Notes: generated by a model from the sequence alone, not told the origin. DNA of 64,000 bases from Thauera sp. (GCA_024235615.1 JACKMB010000001.1:744001-808000); one strand, 5' to 3'. Counted from the stretch's first letter, positions 52,276 through 61,812 are shown. Translations and numbers: made by a program.

Positions 52276-52692
52276 GTGGAATTCCTGCAACAGAACTGGT
52301 ACTGGGCCGCGCTCGCCGCCGCCTCGGGCACCTGGCTCATGGTCGAGCTCATCCGCAGCCGCGGCGACGACACCCAGCTCTCGCCGGTCGAGGCGACCCT
52401 GCTCGTCAACCGCGAGGACGCGATCGTCATCGACGTGCGCGAACAGGGCGAATACGCCCAGGGCCACATCCCCAATGCGCGCCACATCCCCGCCGGCGAG
52501 ATCGAGCGCCGCAGCAAGGAAATGGAAAAGTGGAAGGACCACCCGGTCATCCTGTGCTGCGCCACCGGCGCGCGCTCGAACAGTGCCGCAGGCGCCCTGC
52601 GCAAGGTCGGGTTCAACCGCATCTACAATCTGCGCGGCGGCATGATGGAATGGCAGAAGGCGGGACAGCCCGTCAGCCGCAAGAGGAAATGA
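52276..52692 (+). CDS. Membrane-anchored rhodanese-like sulfurtransferase
   Basis: Protein of 138 residues starting at GTG. The N-terminal helix (NWYWAALAAASGTWLMVELI, about 7-26) anchors it to the inner membrane; the single rhodanese domain follows with VIDVREQGEYAQGHIPNARHIP and the active-site loop CCATGARSNSAAG, in which the second Cys is the persulfide-forming residue (Cys-x-x-Gly-x-Arg). In betaproteobacteria this gene sits with grxC-secB-gpsA, as here. GGAG lies 10 bp upstream. Confidence 0.93.
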   Translation: MEFLQQNWYWAALAAASGTWLMVELIRSRGDDTQLSPVEATLLVNREDAIVIDVREQGEYAQGHIPNARHIPAGEIERRSKEMEKWKDHPVILCCATGARSNSAAGALRKVGFNRIYNLRGGMMEWQKAGQPVSRKRK

Positions 52693-52694
52693 GC

Positions 52695-52964
52695 ATGCAG
52701 CCCCCGATCCGCATGTACGCGACCGCAACCTGCCCCTACTGCATCCGCGCCGAGCAGTTGCTGCTCGACAAGGGCGTGACCGGGCTGGACAAGATCCGCG
52801 TCGACCTCGACCCCGCGCGCCGCGAGGAGATGATGAAGCTGAGCGGGCGCCGCACGGTTCCGCAGATCTTCATCGGCGACTACCATGTCGGCGGCTGCGA
52901 CGATCTCTTCGCCCTCGAGCGCGCCGGCAAGCTCGACCCGCTGCTGCGCGGCGAGGCCGCCTGA
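52695..52964 (+). CDS. grxC: Glutaredoxin 3
   Basis: Thiol-disulfide oxidoreductase of 89 residues, cytoplasmic. Dithiol active site ATCPYCIRAE (CPYC), cis-Pro loop RTVPQIFIGDYHVGGCDDL with the GSH-binding GGCDD. It starts 2 bp after the rhodanese stop, so the two are coupled; together with the ArsR-family gene they form a probable sulfur/thiol stress unit. Confidence 0.96.
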   Translation: MQPPIRMYATATCPYCIRAEQLLLDKGVTGLDKIRVDLDPARREEMMKLSGRRTVPQIFIGDYHVGGCDDLFALERAGKLDPLLRGEAA

Positions 52965-53063
52965 GCGCGAGTCGCGGCAAAGCAGGCCGGGAAACCCACC
53001 GCCCTACCCTTTCCTTCCGCGGTCGCAGTCGCGACCGCACCCAACCCAACCGGAACCCGATTC

Positions 53064-53540
53064 ATGAGCGAAAACGCCCAACCCGTCTTCTCGATCGAAA
53101 AACTCTACGTCAAGGATCTCTCGGTCGAAGTGCCGGGCGCCCCGCAGATCTTCCTCGAGCGCGAGACCCCGCAGGTGAATGTGCAGCTGCGCACCGAAGG
53201 CCAGGTGGTCGAAGAAGGCGTGTATGAAGTCACCCTCACCGTCACCGTCAACGCCCGCATCGGCGAGGACCGCAACCTGTTCCTGGTCGAAGTGGCCCAG
53301 GCCGGCATCTTCCAGATCCGCAACCTGCCCGAAGGCGAGCTCGAGCCGGTGATGATGATCGGCTGCCCGAACATCCTCTTCCCTTACGCCCGCGAGGCCG
53401 TGTCCGACGCGGTCACCCGCGCCGGCTTCCAGCCGGTGCTGCTGTCGCCGGTCAACTTCGAGTCGCTCTACCAGTCGCAACGCCAGCAGGCCATCGAGCA
53501 GGCCATGCAGAAGGCGAACGGCGAAGTGCCGATCCAGTGA
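53064..53540 (+). CDS. secB: Protein-export chaperone SecB
   Basis: Tetrameric cytoplasmic chaperone of 158 residues keeping precursors unfolded for SecA. Signatures: FSIEKLYVKDLSVEVPGAPQIF, GVYEVTLTVTVNA, FLVEVAQAGIF, CPNILFPYAREAVSDAVTRAGFQPVLLSPVNF and the acidic/Gln-rich tail. It lies 100 bp after grxC and 10 bp before the SH3 gene. Normal length. Confidence 0.98.
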   Translation: MSENAQPVFSIEKLYVKDLSVEVPGAPQIFLERETPQVNVQLRTEGQVVEEGVYEVTLTVTVNARIGEDRNLFLVEVAQAGIFQIRNLPEGELEPVMMIGCPNILFPYAREAVSDAVTRAGFQPVLLSPVNFESLYQSQRQQAIEQAMQKANGEVPIQ

Positions 53541-53550
53541 GGCTTCCCGC

Positions 53551-54048
53551 ATGAAGCGCGCGCGCCGTCCGTCCCCGCAGAGCCTGCCGGCGCCGCTCGG
53601 GCGCGCGCTCCTGAACCTCGCCGCGCTCGTCGCCCTGGGTGGCGCGGCGCTGCCGGTCGCCGCGCAGGCGATCGAGTATCGCTCCGCCGGAGCGGGGGCC
53701 CTGCTGCGCGAACGCCCCGCGGCGGAAGCCGAGCCGCAGTTCCGCCTGCGTCCCGGCACGCCGGTCGAGGTGGTCGTGCGCGAGGACGGCTGGGTGCGCG
53801 TGCGCGACCCTCAAGGCGGGCTCGCCTGGGTCGAGGGCAGCGCGCTCACCACACGCCGGACGGTCATCGTCACCGCGGAGCGCGCCGTTATCCGCCGCGC
53901 GCCGCAGGAGTCGGCCGCACCCGCCTTCGAAGCCACGCGACACGTCGTCCTCGAACTGCTCGAGCCCGCCAGCGAGGGCTGGGCGCGCGTGCGCCACGTC
54001 GAAGGCTTCGAGGGTTTCGTGCGCGCCGGCGAGGTATGGGGACTGTGA
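53551..54048 (+). CDS. Exported SH3-like domain protein
   Basis: Protein of 165 residues with a signal peptide (ALLNLAALVALGGAALPVAAQA, cleaved about residue 40). Two bacterial SH3-like repeats follow: IEYRSAGAGALLRERPAAEAE ... VREDGWVRVRDPQGGLAWVEGSAL and TAERAVIRRAPQESAAPAF ... WARVRHVEGFEGFVRAGEVWGL. Such SH3_3 domains often bind cell wall. The exact role is unknown; neighbours secB and gpsA are the usual ones for this protein in betaproteobacteria. Its end overlaps gpsA by 13 bp. Confidence 0.88.
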   Translation: MKRARRPSPQSLPAPLGRALLNLAALVALGGAALPVAAQAIEYRSAGAGALLRERPAAEAEPQFRLRPGTPVEVVVREDGWVRVRDPQGGLAWVEGSALTTRRTVIVTAERAVIRRAPQESAAPAFEATRHVVLELLEPASEGWARVRHVEGFEGFVRAGEVWGL

Positions 54049-55037
54049 GCCGCTGCCGCATCGCCGTGTTCGGCGCGGGCGCCTGGGGCACCGCACTTGC
54101 CCAGGCCTTCTCTGCCAGCCACGACGTCGTGCTGTGGGGACGCGACCGCGACCAGCTCGACGAGATCGGCCGCCTCCACGAGAACAGCCGCTACCTGCGC
54201 GGCGTGCGCCTGCGCGACGCGCTCGCGGTCGAGCCCGACTTCGCGCGCGCCGCCGTCGATGCCGATCTGCACCTGGTCGTCACCCCGCTCGCCGGCCTGC
54301 GCACCACGTTGCGCGAGCTGCGCCGGCTCGCCCCCGGGCGCGCCCTGCTGTGGGCATGCAAGGGCTTCGAGGCCGGCACCGGCAAGCTGCCGCACGAGAT
54401 CGTCGCCGAGGAGTGCGGCGCCGGGGCCGCCAGCGGCGTGCTCACCGGCCCGAGCTTCGCCGCCGAGGTCGCGCGCGGCCTGCCCGCCGCGATCGCGCTC
54501 GCCGCGCACGACGCCGACTTCGCCCGCCACTGGGTGGGCGTGCTGCACCAGCCGCGCCTGCGCATCTACGCCAACACCGACCTCGTCGGCTGCGAGGTCG
54601 GCGGCGCGGTCAAGAACGTCATGGCGATCGCCGCCGGGGTCTCCGACGGCATGGGCTTCGGGCTCAATGCACGCGCCGCGCTGATCACCCGCGGCCTCGC
54701 CGAGATCGCCCGCCTCGCGCGCGCGCTCGGCGCACGCGGCGAGACCCTGATGGGCCTCGCAGGCATGGGCGACCTCATCCTCACGTGCACCGGCGACCTC
54801 TCGCGCAACCGCCGCGTCGGCCTCGCGCTGGCCGAAGGCAAGGGCCTCGCCGACATCCTGCGCGAACTCGGCCACGTCGCCGAAGGGGTATCGACCGCAC
54901 GCGAGGTGGTCGGGCTCGCGCGCCGGCACGGCGTCGAGATGCCGATCTGCGAGGCCATCGACGCCCTGCTCCACCACGGCCTGGACGCGCGCGGCGCGGT
55001 CGAGCGCCTGCTCGCGCGCGATCCGCGCGCGGAGTGA
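54036..55037 (+). CDS. gpsA: Glycerol-3-phosphate dehydrogenase [NAD(P)+]
   Basis: Makes sn-glycerol 3-phosphate for phospholipids; cytoplasmic, 333 residues. Signatures: RIAVFGAGAWGTALAQAFS (NAD loop), SGVLTGPSFAAEVARGLPAAIALA, CEVGGAVKNVMAIAAGVSDGMGFG (catalytic Lys) and GLAGMGDLILTCTGDLSRNRRVG. The start ATG lies inside the SH3 gene end; a GTG 9 bp later is also possible. It ends 36 bp before the convergent trmL stop. Confidence 0.97.
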   Translation: MGTVSRCRIAVFGAGAWGTALAQAFSASHDVVLWGRDRDQLDEIGRLHENSRYLRGVRLRDALAVEPDFARAAVDADLHLVVTPLAGLRTTLRELRRLAPGRALLWACKGFEAGTGKLPHEIVAEECGAGAASGVLTGPSFAAEVARGLPAAIALAAHDADFARHWVGVLHQPRLRIYANTDLVGCEVGGAVKNVMAIAAGVSDGMGFGLNARAALITRGLAEIARLARALGARGETLMGLAGMGDLILTCTGDLSRNRRVGLALAEGKGLADILRELGHVAEGVSTAREVVGLARRHGVEMPICEAIDALLHHGLDARGAVERLLARDPRAE

Positions 55038-55073
55038 GCCGCCGCGCCCGCTGCCGCCCCGTGCGCTTGCGGC

Positions 55074-55550
55074 TCAGTCGCCCTGGTCCGCCGCGCCAGC
55101 GAAGCCGTGCTGACGCCAGCCCTCGTACACCACCACCGCCACCGCGTTCGACAGATTGACGCTGCGATTGGTCGGGCGCATCGGGATGCGCACCCGCCGC
55201 TCGGGCGCGAAGTCGCGCAGGACCTCCTCGGGCAGGCCGCGGCTCTCCGGACCGAACAGCAAGGCATCGCCGGGCTGGAAATCCACCCGGTCGTGGCGTC
55301 GGCTCGCGCGCGTGCTCATCGCGAACATGCGCCGCCCGGCGAGCGCCGCCTGGCAGTGCGCCCAGTCCGGATGCACCGTGAGGCAGGTCAGGTCGTGGTA
55401 GTCGAGACCGGCGCGGGCGAGCTGCTTGTCCGACAGGTCGAAGCCCAGCGGCGCCACCAGATGGAGACGGCAGCCGGTGTTGGCGGCAAGGCGGATCACG
55501 TTGCCGGTGTTGGGCGGGATCTCGGGCTGGTAGAGGACGATCTCGAACAT
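55074..55550 (-). CDS. trmL: tRNA (cytidine(34)-2'-O)-methyltransferase
   Basis: SPOUT methyltransferase of 158 residues that modifies the wobble base of two leucine tRNAs. Signatures: EIVLYQPEIPPNTGNVIRLAANTGCRLHLV, DALLFGPESRGLPEEVL and the SAM-binding knot IPMRPTNRSVNLSNAVAVVVYEGWRQ. The ATG at 55550 gives the canonical N terminus. It is followed on the upstream side by a long REP array rather than by another gene. Confidence 0.95.
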   Translation of the reverse strand: MFEIVLYQPEIPPNTGNVIRLAANTGCRLHLVAPLGFDLSDKQLARAGLDYHDLTCLTVHPDWAHCQAALAGRRMFAMSTRASRRHDRVDFQPGDALLFGPESRGLPEEVLRDFAPERRVRIPMRPTNRSVNLSNAVAVVVYEGWRQHGFAGAADQGD

Positions 55551-55726
55551 CGCTGGAGAGGCAGGCTGGCCCCGGAACGTGCCGGGGCGGGAATTGGGAG
55601 ACGGTGGGAGTCGCTGGTCCGCGAACCGCAACGGGCACCTTGAATCCGGCAAGGCGGGTCCCCTGCACCGCAGCCGCGGGCCGCCGAGTCTAGCAGGCCG
55701 GCACCGACGCAGGCGCGGAATTCCGC

Positions 55727-56515
55727 CGCCACCTTCGCGCCTGCCGGCGCTCCTACACGAACCACCGCGCGCCCCGCCTCCTGTAGGAGCTGCGGCAGCT
55801 GCGAACCAGGCGGTCGGGCAGGCGACGCCGGCGCGGACTGTACGGCCGCCTTCGCGCCTGCCGGCGCTCCTACACGAACCACCACGCGTCCCGCCCCCTG
55901 TAGGGGCTGCGGCAGCTGCGAACGGGGCGGTCGGGCAGGCGACGGGGGCGCGGACTGTACGGCCGCATTCGCGCCTGCCGGCGCTCCTACACGAACCACC
56001 GCGCGCCCCGCCTCCTGTAGGAGCTGCGGCAGCTGCGAACCAGGCGGTCGGGCAGGCGACGCCGGCGCGGACTGTACGGCCGCCTTCGCGCCTGCCGGCG
56101 CTCCTACACGAACCACCACGCGCCCCGCCCCCTGTAGGAGCTGCGGCAGCTGCGAACCAGGCGGTCGGGCAGGCGACGCCGGCGCGGACTGTACGGCCAC
56201 CTTCGCGCCTGCCGGCGCTCCTGCACGAACCACCGCGCGCCCCGCCTCCTGTAGGAGCTGCGGCAGCTGCGAACCAGGCGGTCGGGCAGGCGACGCCGGC
56301 GCGGACTGTACGGCCGCATTCGCGCCTGCCGGCGCTCCTACACGAACCACCACGCGTCCCGCCCCCCTGTAGGAGCTGCGGCAGCTGCGAGCTCAATACA
56401 GGCGACAGGGGCGCGGACTGTACGGCCGCCTTCGCGCCTGCCGGCGCTCCTACACGAACCACCGCGCGCCCCGCCTCCTGTAGGAGCTGCGGCAGCTGCG
56501 AACGGGGCGGTCGGG
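55727..56515 (-). repeat. Tandem REP/inverted-REP array, 117-bp period, seven units
   Basis: The second arm GTAGGAGCTGCGGCAGCTGC begins at 55783, 55900, 56017, 56134, 56251, 56369 and 56480; the steps are 117, 117, 117, 117, 118 and 111 bp. Between them on the complement lies the first arm (GTAGGAGCGCCGGCAGGCGC). Units alternate between two spacer variants (GCGCGCCCC/ACGCGTCCC near the centre, and GCATTC/GCCTTC before the arm), suggesting block duplication. One unit lacks part of the spacer (GAGCTCAATACAGG replaces the usual GGCGGTCGGGCAGG). The array fills the gap between comF and trmL, both on the - strand. Confidence 0.92.
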
Positions 56516-56529
56516 CCGGTGACGCGGGC

Positions 56530-57267
56530 TCAATAGGGAGAAGGCGTGCGCGCCACAACCAGGTTGCCGACCCAGCTCGCCCCCTTCCCTTTCAGGCAGC
56601 GCGCCAGCTCGTCGAGGGTGGCGCCGGTGGTCATCACGTCATCGACCACGATGACCCGGCGCCCGTTCAGATCTTCCACGCACTCGAAGGCGCCGCGCGG
56701 GCTGCGCAGGCGGGCCTCGCGGTCGAGCCCGGCCTGCGCCGGCAGGTCGCGCAGCTTGCGCACCACGGCGAGCCCGAGCGGCAGCTCGCGCGCACGCGCC
56801 AGGGCGCGCGCCAGCTCCACCGCCTGGTTGAAGCCGCGCTCGGCGAGCCGGCGCGGGTGCAGCGGCATCGGCAGCACGAGGTCGGCCACGCCGGCCTCCG
56901 CACCGAAATCGGCGCCGCAGCGCGCCAGCGCGTCGCCCAGGAAGCGGCCCACCGCGAGCTGATGACGGTACTTGAGCGCATGGATCATCGCGTCGACCGG
57001 GAAGGCGAAATCGAACACCGCGCGCGTGGCGTCGAAGGCCGGCGCGCTGCGCCGGCAGGCGGCGCAGCGTCCGCCATCCAGGCCGGGCAGGCCGCATTGC
57101 GGGCAGGCGGTGGGCGGGCGCCGCGGCAGCTCGTCGGCGCAGGCGCTGCAGACGGCCTCGCCGCCGCTCGTCGCGCCGCAGACGAAGCAGTCCTGCGGCG
57201 CGAGCACGTCCATCGCATGGTTGAGCAGGACGCGCAGGGAATGCAGTGAATTTGACAAGATTTCCAC
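56530..57267 (-). CDS. comF: ComF-family phosphoribosyltransferase-like protein
   Basis: Protein of 245 residues. A double zinc ribbon (CFVCGA, CSAC, CPQCGL, CAACRR; about residues 27-70) precedes a type I phosphoribosyltransferase domain ending in the PRPP loop RRVIVVDDVMTTGATLDELA. ComF homologues are needed for DNA uptake and recombination in competent bacteria, but the family is widespread in non-competent species. Here it stands alone, divergent from bioB across 55 bp. Confidence 0.93.
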   Translation of the reverse strand: MEILSNSLHSLRVLLNHAMDVLAPQDCFVCGATSGGEAVCSACADELPRRPPTACPQCGLPGLDGGRCAACRRSAPAFDATRAVFDFAFPVDAMIHALKYRHQLAVGRFLGDALARCGADFGAEAGVADLVLPMPLHPRRLAERGFNQAVELARALARARELPLGLAVVRKLRDLPAQAGLDREARLRSPRGAFECVEDLNGRRVIVVDDVMTTGATLDELARCLKGKGASWVGNLVVARTPSPY

Positions 57268-57322
57268 CGATGGAAGAACATTCGGGCCTCGTAATTCGTA
57301 ATTACAGCCCGGAAAGCATTAC

Positions 57323-58303
57323 ATGACAACGACTTCCGCAACGATCGAGCGTCCCGCAGCGCCCCAGTCCCGCCACGAATGGGCGGTCGCCGAGGTCGAG
57401 GCGCTGTTCGAGCTGCCCCTGCTCGAGCTCGTCTTCCGCGCCCAGCAGGTGCATCGCAGCCACTTCGACCCGCAGGAAGTGCAACGCTCCACCCTGCTCT
57501 CCATCAAGACCGGCGGCTGCTCGGAAGACTGCGGCTACTGCTCGCAGTCCGCCCGCCACGACAGCGGCCTCGCCCGCCAACGCCTGCTCCCGATCGACGA
57601 GGTGCTCGCCAACGCGCGCGCGGCCAAGGCCCGAGGCGCGAGCCGCTTCTGCATGGGCGCCGCCTGGCGTGGCCCGAAGGACCAGGATCTCGCCCCGGTG
57701 CTCGAGATGGTGCGCGAGGTGAAGGCGCTCGGCCTGCAGACCTGCGTGACCCTGGGCATGCTCAAGGAGGGCCAGGCCGAGCAGCTCGCCGACGCCGGTC
57801 TCGACTACTACAACCACAACCTCGACACGGCGCCGGACTTCTACGGCCAGGTGATCACCACCCACACCCTGCAGGACCGCCTCGACACCCTGGACAAGGT
57901 GCGCGGCGCCGGCATCAACGTATGCAGCGGCGGCATCGTGGGCATGGGCGAGAACCGCCGCCAGCGCGCCGCGCTGATCGCCCAGCTCGCCAACCTGCCC
58001 ACCCCGCCCGAGTCGGTGCCGATCAACAACCTCGTCCAGGTCCCGGGCACGCCGCTCGCCGGTGCGGGTGCGCTCGACCCCTTCGAGTTCGTGCGCACGA
58101 TCGCCGCCGCGCGCATCACCATGCCGGCAAGCTACGTGCGGCTTTCCGCCGGCCGTGGCGAGATGAGCGACGAGCTGCAGGCACTGTGCTTCATGGCGGG
58201 CGCCAACTCGATGTTCTACGGCGAGCGCCTGCTCACCACCGACAACCCCGACGCCGACCGCGACGACCGCCTGTTCGCGCGCCTCGGCCTGCGCGCGATC
58301 TGA
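57323..58303 (+). CDS. bioB: Biotin synthase
   Basis: Radical SAM enzyme of 326 residues inserting sulfur into dethiobiotin. The [4Fe-4S] motif [16 protein letters not shown] (CxxxCxxC) lies near residue 62; [24 protein letters not shown] and [13 protein letters not shown] follow, and the second-cluster ligand Arg/Cys set is present (TFRLSAGR-type stretch [10 protein letters not shown]). Normal length. bioC follows by 11 bp; bioFHAD are elsewhere. Confidence 0.97.
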   Translation: MTTTSATIERPAAPQSRHEWAVAEVEALFELPLLELVFRAQQVHRSHFDPQEVQRSTLLSIKTGGCSEDCGYCSQSARHDSGLARQRLLPIDEVLANARAAKARGASRFCMGAAWRGPKDQDLAPVLEMVREVKALGLQTCVTLGMLKEGQAEQLADAGLDYYNHNLDTAPDFYGQVITTHTLQDRLDTLDKVRGAGINVCSGGIVGMGENRRQRAALIAQLANLPTPPESVPINNLVQVPGTPLAGAGALDPFEFVRTIAAARITMPASYVRLSAGRGEMSDELQALCFMAGANSMFYGERLLTTDNPDADRDDRLFARLGLRAI

Positions 58304-58314
58304 GCGCCGCACGC

Positions 58315-59256
58315 ATGGACGCGACCCGCCAGGGCCTCACTGCCAACGAGCCCCCCGCCGCGCCGGGCTTCACCCTCGACCGCGGCCTGCTGCGCCGCCG
58401 CTTCGAGCGTGCCGCGCCGCACTACGACGCCGCCGACGCGCTGGCGCGCGAGGTCGCGCGGCGCATGGATGAGCGCCTCGACTACATCCGCCTGAGCCCG
58501 CAGCGCGTGCTCGACCTCGGCTGCGGCACCGGCGCCGACCTGCCGCGCCTGGCCGAGCGCTTTCCCGCAGCCACCCTGCTCGCCGCCGACTTCGCGCCCG
58601 CGATGCTCGCGCGTGCGGGTGTGCGCCTGCGCCCGCAGGGCGGCGGACTGCTGCGTCGCCTGATCGGCGGACGCCCCGCCGCCGCACCGCACTTCGTCGC
58701 CGACGCGCGCGCACTGCCGCTGGCGCGCGCCAGCCTCGGGCTGGTGTGGTCCAACCTGATGCTGCCGGCCCTCGACGATCCCCTGCCCGCCTTCCGCGAG
58801 GTGCATCGCACGCTGCAGGTGGACGGGCTGTTCATGTTCTCCACGCTCGGCCCCGACACCCTGCGCGAGCTGCGCGCCGTGCTGCCCGCTGCGGCCGGCG
58901 AGCGGGTGCATCGCTTCATCGACATGCACGACCTCGGCGATGCGCTGGTGCAGGCCGGCTTCAGCGACCCGGTCATGGACATGGAGATGCTGACCCTGAC
59001 CTACGCCGACCTCGACGGCCTCTTCGCCGACCTGCGTGCGTGCGGTGGCAACAACGCCGCCAGCACTCGCCCGCGCGGGCTCTCCGGTCGCAGCGGCTGG
59101 GAGGCCGCGCGCGCCACCTACGAGCGCCTGCGCCGCGACGGCCGCCTGCCGGCGAGCTTCGAGATCATCCAGGGCCACGCCTGGAAGGCCGCGCCGAAGA
59201 CCACCGAGGACGGCCGCGCGATCGTGCGCTTCCAGCCGCGCCCGCCCGCCCGCTGA
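58315..59256 (+). CDS. bioC: Malonyl-ACP O-methyltransferase BioC
   Basis: Methylates malonyl-ACP to start biotin side-chain synthesis; cytoplasmic, 313 residues. The SAM-binding motif RVLDLGCGTGADLPRLAERFP lies near residue 64, after an N-terminal helix with FERAAPHYDAADALARE (BioC-typical RRRFERAA). Post-motif LVWSNLMLPALDDPLPAFREVHRTL fits BioC-type enzymes. Follows bioB by 11 bp, supporting the assignment. Slightly longer than E. coli BioC because of an insertion after residue 100. Confidence 0.92.
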   Translation: MDATRQGLTANEPPAAPGFTLDRGLLRRRFERAAPHYDAADALAREVARRMDERLDYIRLSPQRVLDLGCGTGADLPRLAERFPAATLLAADFAPAMLARAGVRLRPQGGGLLRRLIGGRPAAAPHFVADARALPLARASLGLVWSNLMLPALDDPLPAFREVHRTLQVDGLFMFSTLGPDTLRELRAVLPAAAGERVHRFIDMHDLGDALVQAGFSDPVMDMEMLTLTYADLDGLFADLRACGGNNAASTRPRGLSGRSGWEAARATYERLRRDGRLPASFEIIQGHAWKAAPKTTEDGRAIVRFQPRPPAR

Positions 59257-59283
59257 GCCCCCACCCTGCCCCGAGCGAAGAAG

Positions 59284-59934
59284 ATGCCCACCCGTCCCGT
59301 CTGGCTGTTCGACCTCGACAACACCCTGCACAACGCCAGCCCGCACATCTTCCCGCACATCAACCGCAGCATGACGCGCTACCTCGAGCAGCACCTCGGG
59401 CTCGGCCTCGACGAGGCCAACGCGTTGCGCATGCAGTACTGGCACCGCTACGGCGCCACGATGCTCGGCCTGATGCGCCACCACGGCACCGACCCCGACC
59501 ACTTCCTGGTCGAGACCCACCGCTTCGACCGCCTGCACGAAATGATGGTGTTCGAGCGCGCGCTGCGCGGCATGCTGCGCGCCCTGCCGGGCCGGCGCAT
59601 CGTGTTCTCCAACGCACCACGTCACTACGCCGAGGCGGTGCTGGAGATCATGGGCGTGCGCCGGCTGTTCGAGGACGTGGTCGGCATCGAGGACCTCGAC
59701 TACCACCCCAAGCCCGGCATCCGCGCCTACCGCAGCCTGCTCCAGCGCCGACGCCTGAACGCCGCGCAATGCATCATGCTGGAAGATTCGGCCGTGAACC
59801 TGCGCACCGCGAAGCGCCTCGGCATGCGCACCGTGCTGGTGGGCGGCGGGCTGCGCACGCCGGCCTACGTGGACCTGCGCATCCCCAACATCCTGGCGCT
59901 GCGCCGCCAGCTCGGGCGCCTGCAGGTGCGCTGA
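59284..59934 (+). CDS. HAD-family pyrimidine 5'-nucleotidase-like hydrolase
   Basis: HAD phosphatase of 216 residues. Motif I LFDLDNTLHNAS (nucleophile Asp), motif II IVFSNAP (Ser/Asn form), motif III Lys in YHPKPG and motif IV EDSAVNLRTAKRLGMRTV. Members of the group with HINRSMTRYLEQHLGL are annotated as pyrimidine 5'-nucleotidases (SDT1/YjjG-like). Follows bioC by 27 bp in the same direction and may be cotranscribed. Confidence 0.9.
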   Translation: MPTRPVWLFDLDNTLHNASPHIFPHINRSMTRYLEQHLGLGLDEANALRMQYWHRYGATMLGLMRHHGTDPDHFLVETHRFDRLHEMMVFERALRGMLRALPGRRIVFSNAPRHYAEAVLEIMGVRRLFEDVVGIEDLDYHPKPGIRAYRSLLQRRRLNAAQCIMLEDSAVNLRTAKRLGMRTVLVGGGLRTPAYVDLRIPNILALRRQLGRLQVR

Positions 59935-59990
59935 GGGGGGAAGACACGGGCGAACGGCGGCGCGGCGATGGCGCCCCACCGCCCGCAACC

Positions 59991-60500
59991 TCAGTCGCGC
60001 ACTGCCCGCTCCATCAGGCAGGCGCCCTCGCCATAGCCAGGCGGCAGCGCCCCCGGCACCACGGCGAAGCCCTGGCGCACCCAGAACGGCAGCGCGTCGG
60101 CGAGCGCCACCAGCCGCATCCCACGATGCCCCGCGCCATCCGACCAGTCGCGCACGCGGCCGAACAGCGCCGCCGCAACGCCCAGCCCGCGCGCCGCCGG
60201 CGAGACCGCGAGGTCGTGCACGAAGCCATGCGCGGCGCGCGCGGGCAGCGCCTGCAGCGGCGCATGCAGGGGCGGCGCGCCGGCGTCGCCCCAGGGATGG
60301 GCGAACACGTAGCCCACCACCCCACCATCCGACTGCGCGAGCCAGCACGCCTGCGGCGCCAGCGCGAGCTTGCGCCCGAGCACCGCGGCCGACTCCTGAT
60401 AGCCGTCGCCGTAGGCCGCACGCTGGATCGCCAGCACGGCGGGCAGGTCGTCCGCACGCAGCGGCCGCAGGACCGGCCGCGCGGCCGCCGCGTGCGCCAT
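59991..60500 (-). CDS. GNAT-family N-acetyltransferase
   Basis: Acetyl-CoA-dependent acetyltransferase of 169 residues. The acetyl-CoA loop is in VHDLAVSPAARGLGVAAALFGRVRDW (R/Q-x-x-G-x-A form), with the usual strand VGYVFAHPW before it and MRLVALADALPFWVRQGFAVV after. Substrate unknown. Starts at ATG 60500, 2 bp after the hemB stop, so it is probably cotranscribed with hemB. Confidence 0.88.
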   Translation of the reverse strand: MAHAAAARPVLRPLRADDLPAVLAIQRAAYGDGYQESAAVLGRKLALAPQACWLAQSDGGVVGYVFAHPWGDAGAPPLHAPLQALPARAAHGFVHDLAVSPAARGLGVAAALFGRVRDWSDGAGHRGMRLVALADALPFWVRQGFAVVPGALPPGYGEGACLMERAVRD

Positions 60501-60502
60501 CG

Positions 60503-61666
<1,164 letters not shown>

Positions 61667-61747
61667 TCAGGTGAGGGAGTCATCTTAGCAGGCAGATGGC
61701 GCCGTGCCCCCAGGCCGGCCATCTCCCGCTTCACCTCCCTGAGCGGG

Positions 61748-61773
61748 TGCCTCACGCCTGGTGAGGCATTTTT
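61748..61773 (+). terminator. First intrinsic terminator of the candidate small RNA
   Basis: 8-bp perfect stem TGCCTCAC/GTGAGGCA, 5-nt loop, then TTTTT. On the - strand the flanks are A-rich, so it does not terminate ysxC. Confidence 0.8.
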
Positions 61774-61812
61774 GCCCCCGACTACGTCCCCTGGTCGGGG
61801 GCTTTTGTTTTT
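61774..61812 (+). terminator. Second intrinsic terminator of the candidate small RNA
   Basis: 9-bp perfect stem GCCCCCGAC/GTCGGGGGC with an 11-nt C-rich loop, then TTTTGTTTTT. It overlaps the ysxC 3' end in antisense. Confidence 0.85.

Larger units (their letters stand above)
61690..61812 (+). ncRNA. Candidate trans-acting small RNA with four C-rich-loop hairpins
   Basis: Between two genes of the opposite strand, the + strand holds four consecutive hairpins: AGATGGC (61694-61700)/GCCATCT (61718-61724); CCCGCT (61725-61730)/AGCGGG (61742-61747) with loop TCACCTCCCTG; TGCCTCAC (61748-61755)/GTGAGGCA (61761-61768) followed by TTTTT; and GCCCCCGAC (61774-61782)/GTCGGGGGC (61794-61802) followed by TTTTGTTTTT. 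The T-runs exist only on the + strand, and no + strand gene lies upstream. Loops carry GCCCCC, CCTCCC and GTCCCC, able to pair with Shine-Dalgarno sequences. The 3' part is antisense to the last codons of ysxC. A -35-like TTGCGG lies at 61656; the -10 is poor. Confidence 0.65.

Noticed and set aside
55074-57249. Long open frames across the seven-unit array on both strands
   Set aside because: 117 is also a multiple of three and the DNA is GC-rich, so open frames arise without selection. The real genes at each end (trmL, comF) are in their own frames with normal lengths.
61748-61812. Hairpins read as the ysxC terminator
   Set aside because: T-runs follow the stems only on the + strand; on the ysxC strand the flanks are A-rich.
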